From Adiantum capillus-veneris (Eukaryota > Streptophyta > Polypodiopsida > Polypodiales > Pteridaceae): 64,000 nucleotides of DNA. Below are positions 20,834-33,877 of the stretch, piece by piece. The stretch covers positions 179,048,740-179,112,739 of the forward strand of contig CM043944.1 of assembly GCA_014529385.2 (NCBI GenBank), written 5' to 3'. Each line of letters begins with the position of its first letter. Position 1 is the first letter of the stretch. The translations under genes and the position numbers were made by a program. The notes under the pieces were generated by a model. It saw only the letters and a program-made list of their open reading frames with translations, did not search any database and was not told where the DNA came from.

Positions 20834-23137
20834 TGTTGACCGCTGGGTCCACAACACAACATAACTCAAGTTTCGTACCAAAGTCTTATCTTTTGCGAGT
20901 TATGAAATGCTGCGGATTATGGCCATAAACGTCATTTGTAATGAGTAGTTATTGTAGTTTCAGAAGCGGGGGTGCAATGGCACTTCTAGATTGTAAATAC
21001 AAAGCATTTGACCCTTTCAACCCCATTTTTGGTTAAACCTAAGGTAGCCTTAGTATATAAGGTACCTAGGTCATTTTGTAAGGAGGACTTTTTCATAATC
21101 AAAACTTTAGCGCTGCCGTCTACTGTGTGTGAGAAAGAAAGAGAGTGAGCGTGAGCTTCATCCTCTCGCTACGCCTGGCTCGCTCAACACATTGGGAGAT
21201 CCGACTTCACCATTGCTGTAGGCTCGAGGAGAGCTACGCAACAACGCCAAGCATTCCACGCGAGACGAAGCGCACACGCCAACGCATCTACGAGCTATTT
21301 GTGGCCGTAAGTGTATCAAACGATGTCTGTTTTCTGCGTGCTAGTAGTCTATAGAATCGTGGCGACATAACCTACACATAGGTACTCATAAATTTCAGTT
21401 TTGGGCACTTTCAAAATTCTGCTCTGTCATCCTACGCGTTTTTCGCAGACGGGTTTAGAGTGAGGTTTTTGAGTGTAGAAGCATAGGGACAGGTGTATCC
21501 TAGGAAGGGGATGGTGTTCCTTAACACTAGGTTGGTAACCTAACAGGACATAAAAGTGTCCTTTCAGGGTTTTGAAAAAAACCTCCAAAACCATAGTAGA
21601 TCCACTCATTTTGTAAAATCCTTTCATGAGGTTATAGTTTAAGGCCTACTACACATGGAAAAAATAAGAAACTTGTAAAATTTCTCATCTTTTGGTCACA
21701 CCAAGCCTCCAAAGTTGATGGACCAACACATTTTCATCAAAACAGTCATTTCTTACGTTTTGTTGCATAAAAATAAGATTAGGGATTTTTGTAGGACTTG
21801 AGATAAATTCCCTAGTTAACTTCAATGGGTTGGTGGTCAGAACATATGGTTGCTTCTTACTCACTATTTTTTGTTTTGCCAAAAGAAATAGGTACAAAAA
21901 AGTTGAATTTTTACCATTCTGCAAACCTATCATCAAAGTTTCTATAACCACGCTCAATACAAATAATATATGCATGTTTTCTTAGTTCCCTATTGTCCTT
22001 TAGGTTCATAAGGAGCCATGGAGCATGTCAAAATAATAATACATCTCTTACCAAGGGGAATCTTGGGGACAAAGATGAAGTGCTAAATACAGCAAACATG
22101 AAAAAACTGGGTTCAACATTATGAGTTGTAGAATCCCATAGAAACTATTCAATATCTAGCCAATTTGATCCTTATGACTAGATATGGTTACTACCTACAA
22201 AATGCTTGTAGTTGTCACAAGAAACTAACAATATTGAAAAAGCTATACTTGATATACTAGAATGTTTTGTTTTCTTTTATAATTGAAAAAATCAACCATC
22301 GTTGTCTACTATGCAAAATCAACCATCGTTGTCTACTATGAAAAATAGGGTATTAGATGCCCCAAAACTCAAGGAATATTAGCTTTATGTTACAATATGC
22401 GACATAGAAAATCAAAACTGCATTTGGATATCATGAAAGCCACCAAAAAAATCATAGAAGAGCTAAAATTGGCTAAGAAACAGGATTTGATAATTTTTGT
22501 AATTTGGTCATAACTTACAACTTAAACATATATTTCTCCCTAGAAGAATCAGGACATGTTGAGGACTACTAAAGATAGTTCTCTAGCTTTATAGACCTCA
22601 CAAACATGAATTCTAGAGTGGTATAGTTGCAAAAAGTTAAAAAAAGCCAAAAACAGGATCCGTTTTTTCACACAGTTTAGGTTGTGAAATGTTGTGCAAG
22701 GACAAGGTTAAAGATGGAATTGATATTCCAAAAAAATGTCGAGTTTTTTTAAGCTCATGAGACAACTTTCTAGACAGATAGCACCTTAAAATCCATTTTG
22801 AAACTCTTGACATAATTCAAAGAAAATGGTCACTTAACAGGACATAAAAGTGTCCCATTACCAATCTAGTGTTAAATAAGCTTCATATGAATCTGGCATG
22901 ATTAGGTGAGTTACCTTCCGTATGTGTGTATGTGGCTAGGTGGTGTAGTTGAGAGCAGTGAGGTTCTTGATTGTGGTTTAGTTGGCCTTCCAGAGTGTTG
23001 TATGTGTAGGATGGTCTCAGCTAAAGAGATTTCCTCCGTGTGCCTATCGTGTCATCTGTGTCCTCGATTGACATTATGTTGATCTAGGTAGTGTTTGCAT
23101 GCACTTCATGGGTGTGTGAGTCGCTTCCCGTCCAACA
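20834..23137 (+). repeat. 5' LTR (953 bp plus a 1,347-bp insertion)
   Basis: Begins TGTTGACCGCTGGG and ends CCGTCCAACA. The TATA box TATATAA is at 21054-21060. It differs from the 3' LTR by about ten substitutions in the first ~170 bases, so the insertion is not recent. It is interrupted at TTAA 21521-21524. Confidence 0.9.
21525..22871. mobile_element. TTAA-flanked non-autonomous DNA transposon, copy 2 (1,347 bp)
   Basis: Ends are CACTAGGTTGGTAA and TTACCAATCTAGTG, an inverted repeat with one mismatch. TTAA flanks both sides (21521-21524, 22872-22875). The 3' LTR of the host element keeps a single TTAA at 29280-29283. AACAGGACATAAAAGTGTCC occurs near both ends as a direct repeat (about 21542-21561 and 22836-22855). 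It is nearly identical to copy 1 apart from a tandem duplication near 22290-22340 (ATCAACCATCGTTGTCTACT twice). No transposase is encoded. Confidence 0.85.
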
Positions 23138-23138
23138 T

Positions 23139-23156
23139 TGGCGCCGCTGCCGGGGA
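23139..23156 (+). other. Primer-binding site, tRNA-Asp type
   Basis: TGGCGCCGCTGCCGGGGA starts one base after the LTR. Plant Tat/Athila elements use the complement of the tRNA-Asp 3' end (TGGCGCCGTTGCCGGGGA), and this differs by one base. Confidence 0.85.
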
Positions 23157-23871
23157 CACAAGGACCTAAGTAGGTTTCCTACTAACACTCATGTGATGGT
23201 TGCTTGATTTAGTTTCGGCTAAAGAAAGCGTTTTTCTTAAGTGGATCCGGAAGAGGATATTCCGCGATCAAGTGGATAGCCAGGAAGCGTGTGTCTTGCC
23301 GAGGGTCTGCGACTAGATAGGTTTAGTTAGGATGGGTGGATTAGAGTAGTTGTTGGTGGTCGAGTGATTTGTGAGGTGATAAAAGCATTTACTAGTCCGT
23401 GTGTGGCAGTGAAGCGTTTTTCTACTCATAGATGCAAAACCCCATATGATTTGTAGGAGTAGCTTTAGGTAAGTGATCCGATTCTGATCTAGAGCTATTC
23501 AACACTGAATTATTTGCTAAAGTGCTTGATTGCATTTGAAATCACGAAAAAAGTGTGCTTTTGAGGGTAAAAATGCATTAAACAAGCTTTTGTGGATATT
23601 TTTGTATGACTGAGTGATGCTGTGCATATAAAAGAGCATTTGCAAGGGTTCTGTGAAGAAAACCTGCAATTCTGTAAACATAGACATCCTACGCATAGGA
23701 TGTCTCAAGGGGGTTCTGGAGACCAAATTTGAAAATTTTGACTGCACCAGTGTGTTCAGAGGGTAGGTTTTACCCTAGTAACATATTGACTTGAGTGTTT
23801 TTCACTATTTTTGTTGAGCCCAAGCTTTACTAGAACCACCAATTGCAAAACCTGAGGATCTGATCCGTGTC
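23157..23871 (+). other. Untranslated leader of the LTR element
   Basis: Non-coding. The segment GATAGCCAGGAAGCGTGTGT near 23274 reappears in the leader at 63239, which links this element to the one entering at the right edge of the window. Confidence 0.6.
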
Positions 23872-25335
23872 ATGCCTACACAAGTAATCCCACCAAACCA
23901 GGAACTAAAAGAGCCAGATTCTAGTCATAAGCACAGACCAAACCTCAAAGACCCAGCATTAGAACCAAGGATAGTACTGAATACCATGGATAACTCTTCC
24001 GAGGGATTTCACCAAGCTATACCTGAGGATTGTAAAGAGATACATGGTCTTGAAGAATTGTGGAAACAAGTCAGAGAGGCCAATGAAGCCAATGACCCAA
24101 GAAGACGAGTAGAAAAGACTGGTGATGAACGAGGAGTGTTTCTACCACCAATAGAGGAATTTGAGACTGGATCTCAAATGAATCTAGACGTGCAATCGTG
24201 TTGGGGTGACAAAGGATCTGTACAATCTATGGATAGTCAACCCCATTCGCTAAGAACACTACCATCCTACATGGGAGAGTACGAGACCAAGTCAGATGTG
24301 GTTGCAGTCCCATCACAGAGACTGTCTCCCAACAAGGCCATTGATTCAAAGGGGCTAGTAGATATTCTATCTACCCCAGTCACCTGTACAATAATGTTAG
24401 CCGAGTTGCTCAGAATAAGACCAAACATGTGGGCTAATGTGGGTAAATGTCTAGAGAAATTTGGTGTAAAAATCCCAATGACTCAAATCGAGGAAGGCAT
24501 CAAAGAGCTTGAAATGCCTCAACTAAATACTAGGCCAGTGCCATTAAACAAGGTAGGCGAGTATTATGAGGGAGAAGATGGAAACACCACCCTTCCTATG
24601 GAATTCAATGGTGTAAAAACCATGGCAATCCTTGACAGTGGAGCTGGTGTGGCCATTGCAACCAAAGAGGTTTGGAAAAAATGGGGAAAACCTGCCTTGA
24701 TATCCACACGAATGACCCTGCAGCTTGCAGATGGACACAAGGAAAAGCCCCTAGGACTGCTAGAAAAAGTACTTGTTACTTCTTGTGGCATTGAATATGA
24801 ACACACTTTTGCTGTTGTTGACTTTGGCAAGAAGAACAACTATGACATCATTCTGGGAAGACCGTTCATGCGACAATTGAAAATGGTCCAAGATTGGGGT
24901 TATGACCATATATACCTGAGACATATGGAAACCATAACAAAGATAAACTTGAGGGACCATAGCTATAGGGATGTGACGAGAACACCAGTAGAGGAGTTTG
25001 ATTCCGCCACAGTAGCAGGGTCAGAACTTCCAGCTTGGTTAGGTAAGCCTAAAGAACTGTGGATGTGTGGAGCTTCACAATGTGGTAGCTTGAAACTTGA
25101 GGAATGTATCCTAGAGCGGGTTATAGAGGATAGGGACTATATCCCAGAACCATTTCCTGAAGAAGAGTTAGAGCCTTTTGGATGGGAACACATCTTGGCT
25201 ACTCTAGACGTGTGCGCAGTGGAGGATGCTCCCACAACAAATTTTTGTGACGCAAATGGCTATGATGTCATTCCTTATTTTGCAGTGAGTGTAATCCAGG
25301 AAAATGAAGAGATCCAGATATCAACAAGCTCTTGA
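23872..25335 (+). CDS. Retrotransposon protein with aspartic protease domain
   Basis: An intact 487-residue frame. The first ~225 residues are acidic and not recognisable as gag. A retropepsin-like protease occupies about residues 235-345: catalytic loop MAILDSGAGVAIATKEVW (D-S-G), flap-region LQLADGHKEKPLG and the conserved NYDIILGRPFMRQLKM near the domain end. A ~140-residue tail follows. Canonical elements place RT after the protease; here the frame simply ends and no RT occurs anywhere before the 3' LTR. An intact frame in an otherwise decayed neighbourhood suggests the element moved relatively late, probably using enzymes of an autonomous relative. The frame is open a little upstream of this Met, so the true start could be earlier. 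Confidence 0.85.
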   Translation: MPTQVIPPNQELKEPDSSHKHRPNLKDPALEPRIVLNTMDNSSEGFHQAIPEDCKEIHGLEELWKQVREANEANDPRRRVEKTGDERGVFLPPIEEFETGSQMNLDVQSCWGDKGSVQSMDSQPHSLRTLPSYMGEYETKSDVVAVPSQRLSPNKAIDSKGLVDILSTPVTCTIMLAELLRIRPNMWANVGKCLEKFGVKIPMTQIEEGIKELEMPQLNTRPVPLNKVGEYYEGEDGNTTLPMEFNGVKTMAILDSGAGVAIATKEVWKKWGKPALISTRMTLQLADGHKEKPLGLLEKVLVTSCGIEYEHTFAVVDFGKKNNYDIILGRPFMRQLKMVQDWGYDHIYLRHMETITKINLRDHSYRDVTRTPVEEFDSATVAGSELPAWLGKPKELWMCGASQCGSLKLEECILERVIEDRDYIPEPFPEEELEPFGWEHILATLDVCAVEDAPTTNFCDANGYDVIPYFAVSVIQENEEIQISTSS

Positions 25336-25490
25336 AATAAGGAGCAAACAAAGAAATGTGGAGAATCAAAAGATGAAGAAGACGGCGAGTTCTATGACTC
25401 TGTAGAACACTTCGAGCTTCAAGAAGATCAAGGACCCGGGAATCAATGTCATCGCTACACGAATAAAGTGCATCAAAAACATCCTCATAC

Positions 25491-26243
25491 ATGGCTCCTA
25501 ATAAGGATGCAAAGGCTCAGCTAGGAGGAATACGACCAGAGCAACAAGCTAGCAATGCTCTAATCAATGGGCTAGAAAAGTCCTCCAAGAAACTGCCACC
25601 CACGAGCAAACAGATAGTAACTTTCCACTACCAGCCAAAAAATCAAGGGAAAGTACAAGAAGTCTCCTATCATCAACTCAGGCCATCACTATCACCAACC
25701 CCTTCAGCAACAACCATGACACGTCAAAAAAACAGGACATCAAGTCAAAGCCAAAAAGCTCGACAAATCTAGATACCAAAAAGCCAGATCAGCCAAAAAC
25801 AGATATGGATCAAGAAGACAAAGATATCTAATGACAAATCACAAGATCCAACACCAAAAAAAAAACAAGGAAAGCGTGCACGAACGGGTAAGAATATCAC
25901 AAAATTGCAAGCTTTCACAACTCAGGTTTGGGCTCCAAAGAATATGATTCAAGCATGAAAAAGTCAGGAATTCATTTGGATTCCAAAACAACCACAGTAT
26001 CAATTTTCAAAGCCTGAATCCCGTTCCCAACCCAACGTACAAGGGATGAAGCAAAGACCATTGTTGACTCACACAACAAAAAGGTGGATCCCAAAGAAGT
26101 CTCTTCAAACACAAACGAAGCACGGGCAAGTATGGGTTCCCAAACGAGCGTCAGCAACAAAACAGCTAATAATCGCAAAGAAATGGGTCCCAAAGAAGAA
26201 CAACAAAAATGCTGTCAGTGCATCGCCGCTTGAATTCTTATAA
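25491..26243 (+). pseudogene. Basic protein with repeated W-[VI]-P-K motifs
   Basis: One plus-strand frame reads MAPNKDAKAQLGG... to 25770, is broken, and resumes to 26241. Five W-x-P-K motifs occur in the same frame: VWAPKN (25926), IWIPKQ (25974), RWIPKK (26082), VWVPKR (26130) and KWVPKK (26184), mostly ~50 bases apart. The region is rich in Lys, Gln and Ser. It could be a displaced nucleic-acid-binding gag tail, as similar WVPK strings occur in some plant retrotransposon gag proteins. At least one TGA (after MIQA, near 25956) interrupts it. Confidence 0.45.
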
Positions 26244-28009
26244 TTCTTCCTACGATTACAGTACAGTTAGAAGAGAGCAAGTCGCTTCAATCAAGCAACG
26301 ATACAGGCGCTTCAAAGACCATTACATTGCTTAGAATAGGAAGCCTCGCCAACAAATTCCAATAAGCAAATTGTTTATACCCACATCTTGCACAACATAA
26401 ATCTTTTCCATGCATTGACTGTGTATGCATAATAGGGCTACATTACAAGGCCTGCATAGGCACAACTTTTAATTGCCCAAGCACAACACATACCCTTTGC
26501 GATACCCTGTCGTAAAGGATGACTCCAAATAGGAAGGGGGGAGGCATTCTGAATGCGGACCTAACATTATGACTATTAGAGGGCAATGTTTTGTGAGATG
26601 CATTGAATTTTTGCTTTTTATTGTGATAATTTTTTGACGAAATTAAGAGTGTATGCCCTCATAATAGTGTTACAGAGGAGTATGGGGACAAAATCCATAT
26701 ATGAGCCCCTAGGGACATGTGTATAGTGTACATAGCATTTAGATTTCTATTTGAATGATTTTTCTTTTCTTGAGTTGTTTTAAGATTTTCTTTGTTTATT
26801 ATTAAGAAAAAAAATAAATCCATAATCCACATGAAGAAAAGATGGACGAGAGGCCTGAGCACTACAAAGAGAAGAAGGTACAGGAAAACGATGAAACTTC
26901 ACGAAGTATGTCTCAGCAGCCACTACAACAGCCGAAGAACTTGTCACGAAGCAGTGTCAACATGCAACCGACAAGTCATACAAGTCAGAGTCAAGTAGCT
27001 AAGCCACAAAATGGGTGAGGTGTTAGTCCCAAAGCTGCAAGTAATATTCTCTGTGGTCTAAGCGTCTTAGATATTCTAGGTACTACTCAAGCTGGAAGAG
27101 TTGAGCATATTTACGTTGTGTCGCTCACGCTGATATAGGTGAGAAAAAGAGTCGAAGTCTAAGTACTTAAGTTTGGAGAAGTGAAGGAGAAGGTCCAAAA
27201 GACACTCACGTACTGAGCACAATGAGATATGAGTGGAGAAACTTCTACATCAACAAACCTTCTTGGAAAGGTGGAAGCTATTGAAACATCTTTTGATGTC
27301 ACATGTGCTACATTTATTCCTTGAAGCACCCATCATCTCCTTCTTTCGCACTGCATGCTTTTGTTGACAAATTTCTCATATGCATATAGAGTGTCCCATA
27401 ATTGGCACTTGCATTAGGCACTATTTCCGTGTTTCACCCAAGCACTCACCTTTCATGAACATGTACTTCACGTTCAACTGCTCAACTCCAATAAGAGCAT
27501 ATACCAAAGGCATTTTTTTCCCACCGGGTTTTTTCCCTTTGGTCATCCAGGTTTTAGACCCTAATCTCAAGACACCTATCACCATCCTCTTGTACATATT
27601 CCTTCTACATCAACAATAAGGAAATGCCACTCAAAGCAATTGACAAATGAATTGGAGCACCAATTTCAGATCATAGCATACTTCTCCTCAATGGCGAGTC
27701 ACAGAATGGCCTTCAATGACAAAGCTGCACACAACACTAACAACATGATTGCACAGGAACAAAGAAGTCCCCAATGAAGAAGCGTAGACATAAAAGTAAT
27801 CAGAGGATCTCCAAAGATGAATGGTTATGATGATAGATGTCCGCTCTAATGGATCATAGTTCTTGTTGTGGTTCGACAAAGATACAAGCAGTGCAACAGA
27901 TGAAGCCAATACGACAGCAAAGTGTTGACCACTAGGTCAACAACACAACATAACTCAAGAACAAAGAAGTCCTCTATGAGAAAGACCAGACATAAGGGTA
28001 ATCAGAGGA
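26244..28009 (+). other. Long non-coding internal region of the LTR element
   Basis: No domain is recognisable in the short frames here. Two structural points stand out. A 38-bp copy of the LTR start (TGTTGACCACTAGGTCAACA...) lies at 27923-27959. The ~55-bp stretch AACAAAGAAGTCC...CAGAGGATCTC occurs at 27758-27811 and again at 27959-28012, directly after that LTR scrap. Confidence 0.6.
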
Positions 28010-29549
<1,540 letters not shown>

Positions 29550-30215
29550 CACTTCCAAAAATCGGCTCGTCAATGGTGGGCTAGCCTTCGTGGCAACGAC
29601 AAAGCCCCAAAGACATGGAAAACTCTACGAGTTTCCATCATGAAGAAATTCCTTGCAAGTGATGCAAAGGACAAAGTGCTCACAGAGTGACGGATTTTGA
29701 GGCTTCTCTCTCTATGATTCTATCCACAAATATGTGGACAAGTTTTGGATTTACATCTCAAGGCTACTGTCTATCAAAAGATAGACTTTGCCAAGCAAAG
29801 ACAAAAATTTTGTGCGGGATTACCTGAAGAAATTGCCAAGTATGTCAGCTCCCAACAGTCTGGTTCTATTACCGAAGTAATCCACCACACCATGGTTGCT
29901 TTCTGCATCAATTTCCAACAAGGGGCTAGAGAGAATGTCAAACCCATGGAAAGCAAAGACAAAAATGATGCAAAGGGAAAAACCAATGTCCAAAATTCTT
30001 CCCAAGGCACTTCCTACAACAACAACAATAGGTCTAAGGAGGAGGGAGTTTACAAAGTTAAAAACAAACTCCCTCATGAAGAGCTTTGATCTTTTTGCAA
30101 GGACCATAAGTGTTTTAAGTGTGGGGAGCAAGGACATGGCTATCATTCTTGTCCCAAGAAAAATGCTCGCAATGAGACTCCTAGGGATTCAACATCGCAA
30201 GACTCCTAGGGATTC
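29550..30215 (+). pseudogene. Gypsy gag remnant (Met-primed family, forward copy)
   Basis: Starts abruptly inside gag: HFQKSARQWWASLRG...WKTLRVSIMKKFL, then LHLKATVYQKIDFAKQRQKF, CAGLPEEIAKYV and the CCHC zinc knuckle CFKCGEQGHGYHSCP (C-x2-C-x4-H-x4-C) at about 30108-30155. Stops and frame changes occur at 29690 and 30088. It is the same family as the minus-strand element at 49-56 kb, whose gag aligns throughout. Confidence 0.85.
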
Positions 30216-30229
30216 CACCATCGAAGATC

Positions 30230-30855
30230 CAAAAGAGGATGCTCATTGCAAAGGATCGTCTCTCTCCTATGCTTGGGGAAAGGTAAGGAAGCATGATTCC
30301 TTCATCTTGTTTGACCCTGGCTCTACTCACAACTTCATATCAACAGAGTTGGCCACGAAGTTGGGCATTCAACCTTTTGAGATGGGAGATATTGTAGCAG
30401 CTGACACAGCTTTCAAGGGACAGCAAGCCTCCATTACTCCCTTGATTGGGAAGTTGAGGCTTCATGTCCAAAGCTATGCCAACAAAGAAGAATTTTTCAT
30501 CTCTCCTCTCCAACATGAGGATGCTATCCTAGGGGTGCCATGGTTTGATCGCATGGTTGCCATCATGAAGCTCCCTGAGAGGAGAATCTACTTCACCTTT
30601 AGGGGAAAGAACATGTGTATAGATATCAATGAGTCTGGCCATACTATACCACTTGTAAATCCTCTTGCCCTTGATAAATCAATGAAGAGCTCAGTTTCTG
30701 CGTACATGATTTTTGTCAAAGAGTCCCTAAAAGGTCTTAATGTTTCATCAAAGGTGAATGGTAGGAATCAAGAAGAGTTAGACTTGTCTAACTTTCTAAA
30801 AGGATTCCAAGATGTGTTCATCGATGATATCCCTATGGACTTACTTCCAAGATGA
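30230..30855 (+). pseudogene. Gypsy protease region, forward copy
   Basis: An open stretch reads DSFILFDPGSTHNFISTELA (active-site loop with D-P-G-S), ITPLIGKLRLHVQSY, DAILGVPWFDRM and ends VFIDDIPMDLLPR before a TGA. D-P/S-G-S-S/T-H-N-F is the normal active site of plant chromovirus-like Gypsy proteases. RT would follow but is largely deleted. Confidence 0.8.
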
Positions 30856-32820
30856 GGGGATGATGACCATTAAATTGAGCTCCTATCAGGAAGCTCATCA
30901 CCTAATAAAACTCCTTATTGAGTTTCACAAGCTCAACAAGAGGAGATCATGAGGCAATTGCATGAACTGGTGGAAAAAGGGATGGTGAGGCCTAGCTCCT
31001 CTCTATTCTGCTCATCAGTACTTTTAGTGCAAAAGAAATATGACACATATCACGTGTCTCGACTCTAGAGCACTAAATACGATCACTGACAAATGCTCCA
31101 GCTGCATTCAGATCGACGATGGACAAAAGTCTTCAGGTCACTCAAATTCAGGCCACATTATCTCACATTGCTGGCAAGCACAATCAAGTGTCAATGCACT
31201 TTCACAACGGCCAAGGGTAAATGTGGTGTCTTTAGCAACTCACAATGATCTATCATTTATGATAGATGAGTATGCTATTGATGAAGACTTTAAGTAGGTA
31301 ATTACAGCCTTTGCATTAGGGAATAAAAAAAGAACAATTCACTTTGAAGGATGATTATCTTCCAAACCGTAATAGGCTAGGTGTTACTCACCCATACAAT
31401 AAGAAATTCATGTATAAATCCCATGCTTCTCATTATGCAGGGCAAAGAGGGATTTAATAATCTACGCTTTGAGGAGTAGAAATGTATTTTTTTTGGTCTA
31501 CCATGAAAAGTAAATATACAAGAGTATGTTTCAAAATGTGTGGTATATAAAAAATTGAAATTTGATCGAGGGAAGCAAAGTCTTGGATTGTTTTAGTCGA
31601 CAGGCTTAGCAAGAAAACACACTCTATGTCTGTCAAAAAGACTATTGAGGTACATTAAATGGAAACCCTCTTTAGATCTCAAATTTTTAAGTATCATGGC
31701 TTGCCAATATCCATAGTGTCCAACAACGATCCTAGAATGACCAATAATTTCTAGAAGGGTCTCTTTGAGAATCTAGGAAGTAGATTAAATTTTTCTTTTG
31801 GCCTATCGTCCACAAACGGATGACCAAATTGAAATAACTAATCTAATGATTCTTGAATCTACTAAAAGCCTATGTCATGGAAGTAGATCAAATGTTCTCA
31901 ATGAGATAAGTACTTACCTCTTATAGAGTATACGTACAATGACATTGTACATACTTCTATGGGGAAAGCACCTCTCAAGGTTAAAGAGGGAAGATGCAAA
32001 AGTCCCTTACCACTGAAAGTACATGGGAAGATCTTTGCTGCTGACGATGAATATAGCCGAATCTTTTCCAAAGATTAAAGAGGTTATATTCATCACAAAG
32101 CAAAGGCAAACATGGTGGCTGCTTATAAACTTAGAAGAGCCTTAGCCTTTAAGAAAAATGATTGGGTCTTGCTAAATTTTCTCAAGGCTTCTCTAAGGCA
32201 TACTACGGGCAATAATCCTACGAGCCACCAAGAGAATTATGCTAAACTAGCAAAAAGATACTATGGTTCTTTCTTTTAAAATTCTTAAGCCAATCAATGA
32301 GATGGATTATTAGTTAAAGTTGCCCAATGATTGGCTCATTCACCATGCTAACCATGTGAGCCTACTCATGCCTTAGAAAGGAGAACCACCAAAAGAACCA
32401 ATAATGGAGGACCCGCCAGAGATCGAGATCAAGAAGAGGTGTCGCAACCCGAATCGATCCTTCAACACAAAGACAAGGTACTAAGAAATGGTAAGATTAT
32501 CCAATGACGTCTGGTTAAGTTTAAAAATTATCCTTTTAAAGGTTCTATATGGATGCAAGGAACCTAGCTTAAGGATAATATGAACCTTGTCAATGCTTAC
32601 AATGCTACACTAGAGTAAGCAAATGAAGATGCACTTTAAATTAACAATGTTTTTGTCTATAAGACTTATTCTCTTTCTTTTTTGTGCACAAAATTTAAGA
32701 AGTATGCATGCTTAGGATTGTGTTTGTGGTGAGACGACATCTCCCAACCACCAGTAGAACTTGTCACTCTACTTTGGAAGCATGATAGCAATAGGCATGG
32801 GAGACTTTTCTTTTAACGAA
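30856..32820 (+). pseudogene. Collapsed Gypsy RT-integrase region, forward copy
   Basis: RT begins (QEEIMRQLHELVEKGMVRPSS) at about 30940 but breaks off near 31090, and the sequence jumps to the end of RNase H (HIAGKHNQV near 31165). The integrase zinc finger (YKSHASHYAGQRG) is at about 31413, then SVKKTIEV, AYRPQTDDQIE near 31805 and SPLPLKVHGKIFAADD near 32010, all with stops. The post-integrase domain continues to about 32500, with untranslated sequence to about 32820. No PPT or LTR remains. Internal deletions total roughly 1.5 kb compared with the copy at 49.6-52.9 kb. Confidence 0.75.
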
Positions 32821-33162
32821 AAATTCTACTAATACTTGGCACATTCTTGCATTTGGTCGCTGTTGTAGATCTCTTTGCTACTATGGGGACATAGGGGCTT
32901 TGAATAGATTTTATGTTGATGCTTGAGCAACCTTGAGGGGTGGTGCAACCTTGATTTTGGACGGTAATGTATTATTAGATCATTTCCTTGTTTGACTTTA
33001 CATCTCTTCTCGGGTTTGTTTGGCCCCAAGAAGCGGTTCTTGGATCCCATCGCAAGATCTATGTCAACAATTACCACCACAAATTTGGTGAGAGCCACGG
33101 CTTCACCTGCACAGTTGTTAGCATCTTGTCTCATGGATTCCAGTCGCTTGTATAGGGAGATG
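32821..33162. other. Unassigned sequence left of the nested insertion
   Basis: No domain or repeat end was recognised. It is the target into which the gag-only LTR element inserted, ending with the duplicated GCATG at 33163-33167. Confidence 0.4.
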
Positions 33163-33167
33163 GCATG

Positions 33168-33864
33168 TGTCACAAACTATTGACATGTCAAGACACTGAA
33201 GAATGGAGCCGACTTGTAGACCCCAACTAAGGGGACTAAACCCTAAAAGAATTAGAAGCAAAATTAGAAGAAGAAGAAGAAGCAGAGTCCTATTTTTAAA
33301 AGACGAGTTCCCACCAGCTTACGGGATCCCTTTTGATGGGATCGAGGGGACCTAAATGCATCAAAATAAAGCGAGACCAACACACACACTAAATCACATG
33401 GAGTATGATGGCATGGAAGCAGTATAGATGGTCTAGATTTCAAGCAGATATGCTAACGTGAGAGTTGTACAAATGCCCACAAATTATGCTAGTGACATGA
33501 CAAATATACATATTTCCGCAAAACGCATTGTCAGCTTTTGAACTAGTTGCTTTATTGTTTGATTCTTTGCATCTAACTACTTTTGAGAGGCCAAGAGACT
33601 TTAAATATGAGAAAATGGCTCATTATTTGGCATGCTTCTGCGTGAAGATGCAGAGGATGGAGTACCAGAAGTGTATTGAGTTCAAGCAATATAAAGAAAT
33701 ACTGAAAGGAATGCCAACGTTTGGGGCTAGTGCTCTCTTGGGGTGGAAATCCTCTACTCCACGCCTTGTATCATGTCTCCCTTTAAGTTCAATTGTTATT
33801 TGAAGTTCTTTAAGTTTTTTAGTATACTCTTTTCCATCGACACATGGTGCCTGTCCCCATGACA
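33168..33864 (+). repeat. 5' LTR of the gag-only element
   Basis: TGTCACAAACTATTGACATG...CCCCATGACA. It aligns with 47930-48625 through GACTTGTAGACCCC / GACTTGCAGATCCT, TTTTGAGAGGCCAAG(A/G)G and GTGCC(T/C)GTCCC near the end. Confidence 0.85.
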
Positions 33865-33865
33865 A

Positions 33866-33877
33866 TGGTATCAAAAC
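33866..33877 (+). other. Primer-binding site, degenerate tRNA-Met type
   Basis: TGGTATCAAAAC lies one base after the LTR. The standard site is TGGTATCAGAGC, with two differences. Confidence 0.55.

Noticed and set aside
26541-26560. Second polypurine tract (AGGAAGGGGGGAGG)
   Set aside because: No LTR start follows; it may be a central PPT but there is no further support.
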